In this document: in pieces, positions 37,251 through 50,114 of the stretch
Position numbering within the stretch: position 1 is the first letter of the stretch
Layout: each line of letters starts with the position of its first letter
NCBI RefSeq assembly: GCF_900156495.1
Contig: NZ_FTNT01000002.1
Span: 216,359-280,358, forward strand
Direction: 5' to 3'
DNA length: 64,000 nt
Origin: Williamsia sterculiae
GTDB lineage: Bacteria > Actinomycetota > Actinomycetes > Mycobacteriales > Mycobacteriaceae
Translations under genes and position numbers: made by a program
The notes under the pieces: generated by a model
The model's database searches: none
What the model was told of the DNA's origin: nothing
What the model saw: the letters and a program-made list of their open reading frames with translations, nothing else

Positions 37251-40200
37251 GTGGATTCAGCTCAATCGGGGCTCGCTCTGGAAGGGCTGGCCCGTGTCGT
37301 CTGCGGTGATCGGTCGTTGGCCGGGATCGTGGAGCGGCTCGGGGAGCCGCATCTGTCGATCACCGCGCCCGACGCCGCCCGACCGTTCGTCGCGGCAACC
37401 CTCGGCAGCACCGAGACCGGTGGACCTTTGCTGCTGGTCACCGCGAACGGCCGGGAGGCCGACGACCTGACCGTGGAACTCAGGTCGATGATCGGCGACG
37501 CGGTGGTGCAGTTTCCGTCCTGGGAGACCCTGCCGCACGAGCGGCTGTCGCCCAGTGCGGACACCGTCGGTCAACGTCTGGCGGTCTTGCATCGACTGCG
37601 GCATCCTCTGGACCCGGTTTTCGGTCCGCCACCCGCGGTGGTGGTGACCACCGTCCGCTCGTTGGTGCAGCCGATGGCCCCGGGTCTCGGGGACGTGGAG
37701 GCCATCACCCTCCGTGAGGGTCTGGAGACCGATTTCGACCGGTTGATCGAGACGCTCGCCGAGATGGCATACGAGCGGGTGGACATGGTCGGCAAGCGCG
37801 GTGAGTTCGCCGTGCGCGGCGGCATCCTCGACCTGTTTCCGACCACCGCCGATCATCCGGTCCGCCTGGAGTTCTGGGGTGACGAGATCACCGAGATGCG
37901 CGCCTTCGCGGTGGCCGATCAGCGCAGTCACGACGATCTCGACGTACCGGTGGTACACGTGCACCCGTGCCGCGAGTTGCTGCTGACCCCGCAGGTGCGG
38001 GAGCGGGCCGCCGAACTGCTCGCGGAGCAGTCAGCGACCGGGCCGGTCACCGAGATGCTGGCGAAGCTGGCCGAGGGTATCGCGGTGGAGGGTATGGAGG
38101 CATTGATCCCGGCTCTGGTTCCCGGGCCGATGCAACTGCTCACCGAGGTGCTGCCGTCGGGAACCCATGTGCTGGTGCTGGACCCCGAGAAGGTACGTAC
38201 CCGCGCGGCGGACCTGGCCAAGACCGGGGCGGAGTTCCTCGAGGCGTCCTGGACCGCCGCGGCGGTGGGGTCGGACGCACCCATCGACGGTGAGGCCGCC
38301 GGGATCGATCTGGCGGCGGGGGCATACCGATCACTCGACGAGGTGCGTGCGGCGACGTCGGACGCGAAGCATCCGTGGTGGACGTTGAGTCCGTTGGAGT
38401 CCGGTGATCTCGACGACGACTCCATCGTGCATCTGGATCTGCAACCGGGACCGGCGCCGCGGGGATCAGAGGATGACGTCGGAAAGACCTTCGCGAGTCT
38501 GCGGGCCCACGCGGCCGCGGGTGGTCGTGCGGCAATGGTGTTGGCGGGTAAGGGAACGGCCGAGCGCATGGTCGAACGACTGGGTGAGGCGGAGGTCCCC
38601 GGGACCATCGCCGAGGCCGGGGCGCAACCGGAACCCGGGGTGGTGACCGTCCTGTGCGGCACCTTGCGCGGGGGACTGATCTGTCCCGACGCCGGACTGG
38701 TCGTGGTCACCGAGTCGGACCTCACCGGTATGCGGGTCGCGGGTGGCAACGACGGCAAACGCATGCCTGCCAAACGCCGTAATCAGGTGGACCCGCTGGC
38801 GCTGAGCGCCGGTGACATGGTGGTGCACGATCAACACGGCATCGGCCGGTTCGTCGAGATGATCGAGCGCACCGTCGGTGGTGCCCGCCGTGAATACCTG
38901 GTCATCGAGTACGCACCCAGCAAGCGTGGTCATCCCGGTGACCGACTCTTCGTACCCATGGACTCGCTGGATCAATTGTCGCGGTACGTGGGTGGTGAAC
39001 AACCGTCGCTGTCGAAGCTGGGTGGTTCGGATTGGCAGAACACCAAACGTAAGGCGCGCAAAGCGGTTCGTGAGATCGCCGGTGAGTTGGTGCAGTTGTA
39101 CGCGGCGCGGCACGCCGCCCCCGGACACGCCTTCGCCGCGGACACCCCCTGGCAGCGCGAGATGGAGGACGCGTTCGGCTTCACCGAGACCGTCGATCAG
39201 ATGACGGTCATCGGCGAGGTGAAGTCCGACATGGAACGCGCGGTACCGATGGATCGCGTCATCGTTGGCGACGTGGGATACGGCAAGACCGAGATCGCCG
39301 TGCGAGCGGCGTTCAAGGCCGTGCAGGACGGCAAACAGGTCGCGGTCCTGGTGCCCACAACCATTCTGGCGCAACAACACCTGCAGACGTTCACCGAGCG
39401 GATGGCGGGGTTCCCGGTCCGCATCAAGGGTCTCTCCCGATTCACCGACGCCACCGAGTCCCGGGAGACCATCGATGCGATCGCCGCGGGTGAAGCCGAC
39501 ATCGTGGTCGGCACCCACCGCCTGCTGCAGACCGGTGTGCGTTGGAAGGATCTCGGATTGGTGATCGTCGACGAGGAACAGCGATTCGGCGTGGAACACA
39601 AGGAGCACATCAAGTCGTTGCGCACCCACGTCGATGTGTTGACCATGTCGGCGACACCGATCCCGCGCACGCTGGAGATGTCGATGGCGGGCATCCGCGA
39701 GATGTCGACAATCCTCACCCCGCCCGAGGAACGCCATCCCGTGTTGACCTATGTGGGTGCTTATCAGCCCAAACAGGTCGGCGCGGCCATCCGCCGCGAA
39801 CTGCTTCGCGACGGCCAGGTGTTCTACGTGCACAACCGAGTGTCGACGATCGATAAGACCGCCAAGCAGATCCAGGACATGGTCCCGGAGGCGCGGGTGG
39901 TGGTCGCCCACGGCCAGATGAACGAGGATCAGCTCGAACGCACGGTCGCCGGGTTCTGGAACCGTGAGTACGACGTCTTGGTGTGCACCACCATCATCGA
40001 GACCGGCCTCGACATCTCCAACGCCAACACCCTGATCGTGGACCGCGCGGAGGCGCTGGGCCTCTCGCAGTTGCACCAGTTGCGCGGGCGGGTGGGGCGC
40101 TCACGCGAGCGCGGTTACGCCTACCTGCTCTACAACTCGGAGAAGCCGCTCACCGAGACCGCCTACGACCGCTTGTCCACCATCGCGCAGAACAACGAAC

Positions 40201-40894
40201 TGGGCGCGGGTATGGCCGTCGCGCTGAAGGACTTGGAGCTCCGCGGTGCCGGAAACGTTCTGGGAGCAGAGCAATCCGGCCACGTCGCCGGAGTGGGCTT
40301 CGACCTCTACGTGCGTCTGGTGGGGGAGGCGGTGGAGGCCTACCGCGCAGCCGCCGACGGCACCCCCATCGCGAACGAGGAGAGCAGGGAGGTGCGGATC
40401 GACCTCCCCGTCGATGCGCACATCCCCGCCGACTACGTCGACTCCGATCGACTCCGCCTGGAGGCGTACCGCAAGTTGGCGTCGGCGAACGACGACGCCG
40501 ACGTCCAGTCGGCGGTCGACGAGTTGATCGATCGGTACGGGCCGATCCCGCCGGAGGTGGCCCGGCTGGTGTCCATCGCCAAGCTTCGTCTGCTGTGCCG
40601 CGAGTACGGGGTCACCGAGGTCGGTGCCACCGGCACCCAGGTGAAAGTGGCCCCGCTCCATCTGCCCGACAGCAAGCAGGTGCGGCTGGCCCGGTTGTTC
40701 CCCGGGTCGAACTACCGTGCTTCGACATCGGTGGTGACCATCCCGATCCCGCGCACCGGCGGCGTGGGCAGCGACCGGGTACGCGACGTCGCACTGGTGC
40801 AGGTGGTCGCCGACCTGTTGCTCGCGGTACACGGTGAGAACCCGGGGTCGCGGGACATGCGTGTCCACGTCGCCGAGGCGCCGGGGCGATCGGC

Positions 40895-40898
<4 letters not shown>
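37251..40898 (+). CDS. mfd: Transcription-repair coupling factor
   Basis: About 1215 residues. It removes RNA polymerase stalled at lesions and recruits UvrA. In order: UvrB-homology region ([20 protein letters not shown] near residue 90), the CarD-like RNA-polymerase-interaction domain ([20 protein letters not shown] near 520), and the RecG-like translocase with Walker [17 protein letters not shown] near 672 and [12 protein letters not shown] near 775. The TRG motif region and a C-terminal UvrA-binding domain follow. The GTG start fits a -10 box seven bases upstream and aligns best with the mycobacterial N-terminus. The stop overlaps mazG as GTGA. Confidence 0.97.
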
Positions 40899-41569
<671 letters not shown>

Positions 41570-41595
41570 GCCGCCCGTCGGTACCCAGCGACCTG

Positions 41596-42915
41596 TCAGC
41601 TCTGATAGCCGAACATCGTCTTGCCGTACCAGTCACCGATCTTCGACAGTCCGGGTGGAATCGCGAAGAGGGAACTGGAGATCGGGGTGATGTACTCGTT
41701 CAGTCGGTCCTGGGCCAGGCTGTTCTGGATCCGCGCGAACTGTTCGTGCGCGTTCTTCTGGAACGCGATGAAGAACAGGCCGGCGGCGAGCGTTCCGGTG
41801 CGGGTGTCGATGCCGTCGGTGTAGTTGTACCCGCGCCGTAGGATCTGGGCGCCACCGTTGTTGTCGGGGTGGGCGAGGCGGATGTGGGAGAACCGGTTGA
41901 TCACGGTCGCGCCGTCGCCGGCCTTCTTGGCGAAGTCCAGGGTGTCGAACTCCGCCTCGCCGGTCAGCGGGGCGCCCGAGTCCTTGTAGCGTCCGAAGAT
42001 CTGCTGTTGGTCGGTGATGTCGTCGGAGTCCCACGCCTCGATGTGCATGCGGATCTTGCGGGTGACCAGGTAGCTGCCGCCCTTCATCCACGCCTGGTCG
42101 GTCTCGTCACCGACCCACACCTGCGCGTCGGCGACCTTGGGGTCCTCGGCTTTGATGTTGGCCGTTCCGTCTTTGAAACCCATCAGGTTCCGCGGGGTGG
42201 TCTGGGAGTTGGTGGTGGCCGAAGCCCGACCGAAACCCTCCTGCAGCCAGCGCAACGTCACCACGTTGCGACCGATGCGGGCGAAGTTGCGGATGGCGTG
42301 GAAGGCGACCTGGGGATCCTCCGAGCATGCCTGCACGCAGAGATCGCCACCGCTGATGGTCGGATCGATCGAGGTGTCGACGGCCAACTGACCGAGCGGT
42401 CGCAGGGCCGCAGGCATCTTGTCGGACAACCCGAAACGGTCGTCGAACAGGGTGGTGCCGAAACCGACCGTGACGGTGAGGCGGTGCGCGCCGAGGTCGA
42501 AGGCCTCACCGGTGTCCGCGGGTGGTGCACCGCTGCGAGTGGTGACGGGACCGACCGGCTTGCCGACGGCGAGCAGGCTGGCCGCCGCGGCCCAGCGTGC
42601 GAGCAGTGCCTGCAGTTGGGCGGTGGTCACCGCGTCCTTCACATCGAATGCGGCGAACACCAGTGAATTCTGCTGGTAGGTGACGATGCCCGCCTGATGC
42701 GTTCCATAGAACGGCTCGGTGGCGTGTGCCGTGTCCGGGGACTCGGACGACGCGGCCGAGTAACCGGCGGCGCCGCCGGCGGCGCCGCCGGCGGCGCCGC
42801 CGACCACCAGGCCCGCGCCGGCGACGCCCGCGACACCGAGGAAGCCGCGCCTGCCGAACGACGGCATACGTCGTCCGGTCGCAGTGTCCTCGGAGTGCGG
42901 GTCGTCGCCGGTCAT
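41596..42915 (-). CDS. efeB: Tat-exported Dyp-type peroxidase/deferrochelatase EfeB
   Basis: 439 residues. The Tat signal FGRRGFLGV is at about residues 20-28 with a hydrophobic Gly/Ala core. The GxxDG haem-site motif is GFKDGTANIKAED near residue 245. EfeB is a haem peroxidase exported folded, proposed to oxidise ferrous iron or release iron from haem for EfeO/EfeU. Just after the signal core, a 12-base repeat encodes GGAA three times (residues about 39-51). It is the last gene of the efeUOB operon; the start is about 40 bases after efeO. Confidence 0.95.
   Translation of the reverse strand: MTGDDPHSEDTATGRRMPSFGRRGFLGVAGVAGAGLVVGGAAGGAAGGAAGYSAASSESPDTAHATEPFYGTHQAGIVTYQQNSLVFAAFDVKDAVTTAQLQALLARWAAAASLLAVGKPVGPVTTRSGAPPADTGEAFDLGAHRLTVTVGFGTTLFDDRFGLSDKMPAALRPLGQLAVDTSIDPTISGGDLCVQACSEDPQVAFHAIRNFARIGRNVVTLRWLQEGFGRASATTNSQTTPRNLMGFKDGTANIKAEDPKVADAQVWVGDETDQAWMKGGSYLVTRKIRMHIEAWDSDDITDQQQIFGRYKDSGAPLTGEAEFDTLDFAKKAGDGATVINRFSHIRLAHPDNNGGAQILRRGYNYTDGIDTRTGTLAAGLFFIAFQKNAHEQFARIQNSLAQDRLNEYITPISSSLFAIPPGLSKIGDWYGKTMFGYQS
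42765..42800. repeat. Three perfect 12-base tandem repeats in the EfeB signal region
   Basis: The unit CGGCGGCGCCGC occurs three times without change and encodes Gly-Gly-Ala-Ala on the minus strand. Each unit is almost self-complementary, so replication slippage that keeps the frame would be expected. Confidence 0.9.
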
Positions 42916-42954
42916 CAGTTCTTTCTACCTCGTGTCGTCGCTGTGACCGACGCC

Positions 42955-44148
42955 TCAGCTGGCCGCCGCGATCTTGCCACCCGCCTGGGCGAGCGGGTCC
43001 TTCACCGCGACGATGGCCTCGGCCATGTTCTTCTTGTCCTGATCGGACACGCTCGTGAACACCTTGAAGCCGCCCGGCTGGGAGGCGTCACGGAACGAGT
43101 CGATGAGACTGTCGACCTTGGCGAATGCGGCGGTGATGGTGCCGGTCAGCTGCGGGTCGATCTCGTTGAGGGCAGGCTTGACGACGGCGAAGGCCTGTTC
43201 GGAGCCCTCGATGTTGGCCTGCATGTCCAGGATGTCGATGTGCGAGTACGCCTCTTCCTCACCTGTGAGCTTGGTGGTGGACACCTCGTCGAGGAGGTCA
43301 CCGGCGCCGTTGACGATGTCGGCCGGGGCGAAACCGAACTTCGGCTCGTTGACCACGGACTTCAGCTGCTGCACGTTCTTCAGCAGCTCGTCTGCAACCG
43401 CCTTCATGTTGTCGAGGTTGTTCGCCTGGTAGATCTGCTTCTCCAGAACGTGGAAACCCGCCCACTTGTCACCGGGTCCCACCGCGTCGGGGCGCGCGTC
43501 GACGGCGAAGTCGAGGCTGACGGAGGCCTTGTCAGAGCAGTCGGTGGAACCATCGGTGCAGAATGCGCCGGCCACCGGCTCGATGCGCTCGTAGTACGGA
43601 CGGGCCTTGGGATATGCGTCTTTCGCGGCGGCGAGATTGTTCTGGTCGACCGCCGTGACGAGCGTCTGGGTGTAATCGGCCAGGCTGTTCACCTGGGTGA
43701 CCACATACTGCTTGTACTCGCTTGACGCCTGTTTGAGCTGGTCGGCGACCGAGCCGGTGGCCTCGGCGGCCTGACCGGAGACGGTGAACGTGGTCTTCTC
43801 GTTGGTTGCGCCCGGGCAGTAGAGCTGGTAGCTGCCGCCGTCGAGCTTCTGGGAGAACGAGACCGACGCCATACCCGGTGCGATGTTCTCGCGCTCGGCC
43901 AGGATGCGGTTGTCCTTGATGAGTTCGACCTCGCTGACTGCGGCCGCGTTGGTGTTGGTGATCGCGAACGTCACGGGTCCGGCATCCACCTTGTCCGGGG
44001 TCGCCTTGCACCCGTCGTTGGTCATCTCGACCTTCACCGTCTTGGTGCCGTTCGACGAGGACGACGAATCCCCGCTGTCGGAACAACCCGCGAGTGCGAC
44101 CACCGTGATCGCTGCCGCCCCCACGGCAAGCACTGGTCCAGCCCTCAT
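42955..44148 (-). CDS. efeO: Iron uptake lipoprotein EfeO (cupredoxin plus M75/imelysin domain)
   Basis: 397 residues. The lipobox VVALAGC puts the lipid cysteine at C22. The cupredoxin-like domain spans about residues 30-130, and the helical M75 domain the rest, with the HxxE metal motif in GFHVLEKQIYQ near residue 232. In the EfeUOB system EfeO is thought to capture ferrous or ferric iron outside the membrane and pass it to EfeU. Its ATG overlaps the efeU stop by four bases. Confidence 0.95.
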   Translation of the reverse strand: MRAGPVLAVGAAAITVVALAGCSDSGDSSSSSNGTKTVKVEMTNDGCKATPDKVDAGPVTFAITNTNAAAVSEVELIKDNRILAERENIAPGMASVSFSQKLDGGSYQLYCPGATNEKTTFTVSGQAAEATGSVADQLKQASSEYKQYVVTQVNSLADYTQTLVTAVDQNNLAAAKDAYPKARPYYERIEPVAGAFCTDGSTDCSDKASVSLDFAVDARPDAVGPGDKWAGFHVLEKQIYQANNLDNMKAVADELLKNVQQLKSVVNEPKFGFAPADIVNGAGDLLDEVSTTKLTGEEEAYSHIDILDMQANIEGSEQAFAVVKPALNEIDPQLTGTITAAFAKVDSLIDSFRDASQPGGFKVFTSVSDQDKKNMAEAIVAVKDPLAQAGGKIAAAS

Positions 44149-45800
44149 TGACGTATCTCCTTCTTTTCCTCTACCCCAGCACGTTCAGCCCGGTGCTGAT
44201 CGTCGCGTGAAGACCTGTCCGGCCGCCTGCGCAACGCGGCGACGGCGATCACGATGAACACGGCGCCCAGCACGGTGAGGGTCACCGGTATGTGGAACGC
44301 GCGCTGCTCATGTCGCTGCCGCGCGGAATCGGCGGCACGCACCGCATCCGCCTCGGGCTGTGAGGCGGGATGGGTGAGGGTGATGTCTGCGACCTTGCCG
44401 AGCACGGTGGCCGCACCTCGACGCGGGGTCGCGGTGGCGGTGACGACGTAACCGATCCGAATGCTCAGCGGACGGTGGAAGTACGGGTCGACCGACGCCG
44501 TGACATTGGCGGTGACCGAGTAGACAACCGGCGCCTGATCACCGAAGGTGCTGGTGTTCAAGCCCACCGGGGTGCGCCCGGCGTTCGCGTCGATGATCTG
44601 TCGGAGGGTGACCGAGGTCGGGGCCCCGCCGATGAGAGCGGAGACGTCGATGTCTGGACTGGTCGTTCCGCTGTACGTCGGCGCCGACAGCCCCGCCACG
44701 GTGACCGGATCGACGGCGGCGAGGCGTGTCAGCGGGGTCGTCACGCCGTCGGTCTGCAGGGTGCCGGTCATCGTGTCGTCACCGGCCTCGCCGATCGTGA
44801 CCGCGGCGTCACGGGGTGTGACGATCGCGCGGCCGGTGAGGATGCCCGTGGTGGTTCCGGACTCCAGCGTGGACGCGGCCAACCGGCCCGACGGCGGGGA
44901 GGGGGAATCCGGTGCGGTGACGTACACCGCCGCGGCTGCGACCAACAGCGCGGCGGCGGCGGTGGCCGACACCCATCCGAGGGCACGTCGCGGCAGCGGT
45001 GTCGCGTTGGGCCAGAGGACCAACGCGCCGACCACCACCACGTAGACGAGCCACCCGATCACCTCGATCAGCACCGGCCGCGGTTGGATGCCCAGCACAC
45101 CGGTCAGCAGCGAGGATTGCAGCGAGCCGGGCCGTACCAGCCAGCTCAGATCGACCACCTGCTGCTGACCGAACTGCACCCAGCCCGCCTCGTGCGCGGT
45201 GTGGAACGCGGTCATCACCAGACCCGCGGCCACCAACACCAGCAGCAGACCGGTGGCCCGGAAGAACCGGGCCAGGTTGATGCGCACGCCCCCGCGATAG
45301 ATGCCGTAACCGAGGGCCACCGCGATGCCGATGCCGAGCAGCGCGCCGAACGTCGCAGGGGCCGGGTTGTTGCTGGCGTTGAACGCGGCGATGAGGAAGA
45401 CGGCGGTCTCGAGGCCCTCACGCAGCACCGCGAGGAAGGCCATCGAGGCCAGCGCCAGTGCCGAGCCGTTGTGCACGGCCCCCTGTGCCGCGCTCTCGAT
45501 CTCGCGCTTCAGGCCCGCGGCGTGGGTGCGCATCCACACGATCATGTAGGTGACCATCGCGACCGCGACCACACCGATGACGGTTTCCAGGGCCTCTTGC
45601 TCGCGCTGCGGCAGGTCTTTGGCGAAGATCTCCAGGCCGATGGCGACCGCGACGCAGATCGCGACCGCGACCACGACGCCGATCCACATCCACACCAGGG
45701 CGTCGCGGCGACCCTGCTTACGCAGGAAGGCAGCGATGATGCCCACGATGAGCGCCGCCTCCAAGCCCTCACGTAGGCCGATGACGAGGGTGGCGAACAT
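44145..45800 (-). CDS. efeU: Ferrous iron permease EfeU (FTR1 family) with large C-terminal extracytoplasmic domain
   Basis: 551 residues, about twice the E. coli EfeU length. The first 280 residues carry seven or so membrane segments with both REGLE iron motifs (residues 10-14 and about 126-130). A region of about 220 residues follows, after another hydrophobic stretch (about 270-290). It is beta/Thr-rich and ends in a final membrane helix (about 515-535) and a basic tail. The extra part is therefore a tethered extracytoplasmic domain, perhaps contacting EfeO. ATG 45800 has GGAG upstream. Two candidate IdeR/DtxR boxes precede it. Confidence 0.93.
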   Translation of the reverse strand: MFATLVIGLREGLEAALIVGIIAAFLRKQGRRDALVWMWIGVVVAVAICVAVAIGLEIFAKDLPQREQEALETVIGVVAVAMVTYMIVWMRTHAAGLKREIESAAQGAVHNGSALALASMAFLAVLREGLETAVFLIAAFNASNNPAPATFGALLGIGIAVALGYGIYRGGVRINLARFFRATGLLLVLVAAGLVMTAFHTAHEAGWVQFGQQQVVDLSWLVRPGSLQSSLLTGVLGIQPRPVLIEVIGWLVYVVVVGALVLWPNATPLPRRALGWVSATAAAALLVAAAAVYVTAPDSPSPPSGRLAASTLESGTTTGILTGRAIVTPRDAAVTIGEAGDDTMTGTLQTDGVTTPLTRLAAVDPVTVAGLSAPTYSGTTSPDIDVSALIGGAPTSVTLRQIIDANAGRTPVGLNTSTFGDQAPVVYSVTANVTASVDPYFHRPLSIRIGYVVTATATPRRGAATVLGKVADITLTHPASQPEADAVRAADSARQRHEQRAFHIPVTLTVLGAVFIVIAVAALRRRPDRSSRDDQHRAERAGVEEKKEIRQ

Positions 45801-45832
45801 GAGGACTCCAAGAACTCTGATCGCGGGGCGGC

Positions 45833-45851
45833 TAATGGCAGCCTCGCCTTA
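45833..45851 (-). promoter_or_regulatory. Candidate IdeR/DtxR iron box 1 upstream of efeU
   Basis: On the minus strand this 19-base site matches the consensus TTAGGTTAGGCTAACCTAA at 12 of 19 positions, including the core AGGCT. It lies 33-51 bases before the efeU start, where an iron-loaded repressor would block transcription. Confidence 0.5.
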
Positions 45852-45864
45852 TTCGGCTATCAAA

Positions 45865-45883
45865 CGAGGCAAGGCTACGCTGC
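45865..45883 (+). promoter_or_regulatory. Candidate IdeR/DtxR iron box 2 upstream of efeU
   Basis: The plus-strand site contains AGGCAAGGCTA and matches the consensus at 11 of 19 positions. Tandem boxes about 30 bases apart are common in strongly iron-controlled promoters. Confidence 0.45.
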
Positions 45884-45961
45884 GCCGCCGGTCTGCACAA
45901 AAAGAACATTCCTCCGGTGCCCGGTGGGTGATCGGACCGTCTCGGGCACCATGGGGTGGTG

Positions 45962-48162
<2,201 letters not shown>

Positions 48163-48169
48163 CGACTCG

Positions 48170-48598
48170 GTGAGTGGTGGCGAGACGAACGACCGCAGGC
48201 GTGGCTCCGGCCTGGCGCGGCGCTGGGAGGGGTTGAACCCGACCCGTGCGATCGTGCTGGCCGTCGTCGTCAGCGTCATCGCTCTCACCCTCGCCGTCCC
48301 GTTGCGCACGTACTTCTCCCAGCGTTCGCAGTTCGAGCAGGTCGAGGCCTCCAACTCACAACTGGAGGAGCAGGTCGCGGATTACCAGCGCAAGGTCCAG
48401 AACCAGGACGACCCCGCCTACGTCAAAGCGCAGGCGCGATCTCGGCTGAACTTCGTGATGCCGGGTGACAAGCCGCTGGTGCTCGAGCATCCGCAGCCGC
48501 CGACGCCGAGTCCGGACCAGCAGAAGGCCATGCGTGAGGCCGCGAACCCGTGGTACAGCAATCTGTTGCAGTCGATCGCCACGCCCGCGGGCAGCTGA
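48170..48598 (+). CDS. FtsB/DivIC-like septum formation initiator protein
   Basis: About 142 residues. A basic cytoplasmic N-terminus (RRRGSGLARRWEG) is followed by one membrane helix (about residues 24-44) and then a coiled coil (SQLEEQVADYQRKVQNQDD, about 60-80). The RLNFVMPGDKPLVLE segment is typical of the family after the coil. It is expected to join FtsL and FtsQ at the division site. The C-terminal tail is Pro-rich. GTG 48170 starts eight bases after the eno stop, in the order eno, ftsB-like, DUF501, ppx known from mycobacteria. Confidence 0.9.
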   Translation: MSGGETNDRRRGSGLARRWEGLNPTRAIVLAVVVSVIALTLAVPLRTYFSQRSQFEQVEASNSQLEEQVADYQRKVQNQDDPAYVKAQARSRLNFVMPGDKPLVLEHPQPPTPSPDQQKAMREAANPWYSNLLQSIATPAGS

Positions 48599-48608
48599 CC
48601 CGCGCGCG

Positions 48609-49130
48609 ATGGAACCCTCGGTCTCCGAGCACGACCTGGAGGTCGTCGCCGAACAGTTGGGTCGTGTGCCGCGTGGTGTGCTCGCCATCAGTTATCGCAC
48701 TCCCGACGGGCGTCCCGCGGTGGTGAAGACGGCTCCGCGACTGCCGGACGGTACGCCGTTCCCGACGCTCTACTACCTCACCGACCCGCGACTCACCGCG
48801 ATGGCCAGTCGGCTGGAGTCGGCGGGCGTGATGCGGCAGATGACGGAGCGATTGGACACCGACCCGGGACTCGCAGCCGCGTACCGCCGTGCACACGAGT
48901 CCTATCTGGCCGAACGGGACGCGATCGAGCCGCTGGGCACCGACTTCTCGGGCGGTGGCATGCCGGACCGGGTGAAGTGTCTGCACGTGTTGATCGCGCA
49001 CTCGTTGGCCGCGGGGCCCGGGGCGAACCCGCTCGGTGACGAGGCCGTCGCGCTTGCGGCGCGGGAGGGATTGCGTGGCATCGCGATCCCTGCCGACTGG
49101 CCCGACGTGACCGCCGGGGTGGACGGATGA
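48609..49130 (+). CDS. DUF501 domain-containing protein
   Basis: 173 residues, soluble, no membrane segments. The DUF501 landmarks are AISYRTPDGRPAVVKTAPRL, PTLYYLTDPRL, AAYRRAHESYLAERD, and RVKCLHVLIAHSLAAGPGANPLG. The function is unknown. The gene sits between a division protein and exopolyphosphatase in most actinobacteria, and its ATGA overlap with ppx shows translational coupling. The conserved CLH and HSLA block looks like a possible metal site, but this is only a guess. Confidence 0.9.
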   Translation: MEPSVSEHDLEVVAEQLGRVPRGVLAISYRTPDGRPAVVKTAPRLPDGTPFPTLYYLTDPRLTAMASRLESAGVMRQMTERLDTDPGLAAAYRRAHESYLAERDAIEPLGTDFSGGGMPDRVKCLHVLIAHSLAAGPGANPLGDEAVALAAREGLRGIAIPADWPDVTAGVDG

Positions 49131-50071
49131 CGAAGGTCGGGGCGGTGGACTGCGGGACCAACTCGATCCGATTGCTGATCGGTGAGGTCGGCGCCAACGG
49201 TACGCTGACCGACCTGCACCGGCAGATGCGGATCGTCCGACTGGGACAGGGGGTCGACGCGACGGGGGTGTTTGCCGACGAGGCCATCGAGCGCACCCGG
49301 GCGGTGTTGGCCGACTACGTGACGCTGATGAAGATGCTCGGCGTCGACGCGGTGCGGATGGTCGCCACCTCCGCGGCCCGTGACGTCGCCAACCGCGACC
49401 AGTTCTTCGCGATGACCGCGGACCTGCTCGGCCAGGTGGTCCCCGGATCCGTCGCCGAGGTGATCGACGGCGACGAGGAGGCCCGGTTGTCCTTCGCAGG
49501 CGCCATCGGTGAACTCGACCCGACGGCGGGGCCGTTCGTCGTCACCGACCTCGGTGGCGGGTCGACCGAGGTCGTGCTGGGTGACGAGAGCGGGGTCTCG
49601 GCCGCCTATTCCGCCGACATCGGATGCGTCCGGCTGACCGAGCGCGCCCTGCCGTCCGATCCGCCGGGGTCGGCGGAGATCGACGCCGCCACCGCGATCG
49701 CAGGCGGGGTGCTGGCCGATGCCTTCGCGGCGGTCCCGGTGGCGCAGGCCAGGACCTGGGTGGGGGTGGCGGGCACGATGACGACACTGTCGGCGATTGC
49801 GCAGGGACTCGGTGAGTACGACCCGGAGCGGATCCACCTGTCTCGTATCCCGCTGACGGAACTACGTGAGGTCTGTCGACGGCTGGTGCACATGCCGCGG
49901 GCGCGACGCGCGGAACTCGGGCCGATGCATCCCGGTCGTGTCGACGTGATCGGCGGCGGCGCCATCGTGTGCCTGGAGCTGGCCCGGTTCATCTCGTCGG
50001 CGTCGGGTGTCGACAGGCTGGTGGTCAGCGAACACGACATCCTCGACGGCATCGCGATGAGCATCGCCTGA
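49127..50071 (+). CDS. ppx2: Ppx/GppA family exopolyphosphatase
   Basis: 314 residues, ASKHA fold. AVDCGTNSIRLLIGEV is the first phosphate loop, GDEEARLSFAGAIGEL follows, and VVTDLGGGSTEVVLG is the second phosphate loop. ASGVDRLVVSEHDILDGIAM lies at the C-terminus. The length is that of the short mycobacterial Ppx2-type enzymes without the HD domain of E. coli Ppx. Some of these act on polyphosphate weakly and bind pppGpp, so the preferred substrate is uncertain. Confidence 0.94.
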   Translation: MTKVGAVDCGTNSIRLLIGEVGANGTLTDLHRQMRIVRLGQGVDATGVFADEAIERTRAVLADYVTLMKMLGVDAVRMVATSAARDVANRDQFFAMTADLLGQVVPGSVAEVIDGDEEARLSFAGAIGELDPTAGPFVVTDLGGGSTEVVLGDESGVSAAYSADIGCVRLTERALPSDPPGSAEIDAATAIAGGVLADAFAAVPVAQARTWVGVAGTMTTLSAIAQGLGEYDPERIHLSRIPLTELREVCRRLVHMPRARRAELGPMHPGRVDVIGGGAIVCLELARFISSASGVDRLVVSEHDILDGIAMSIA

Positions 50072-50114
50072 CGCCCACCCGCATTCGACGGGTCGGCATC
50101 GAGTGGGCCGACGT

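Noticed and set aside
42765-42800. CRISPR-like array
   Set aside because: The 12-base units are contiguous with no spacers and lie within a coding region.
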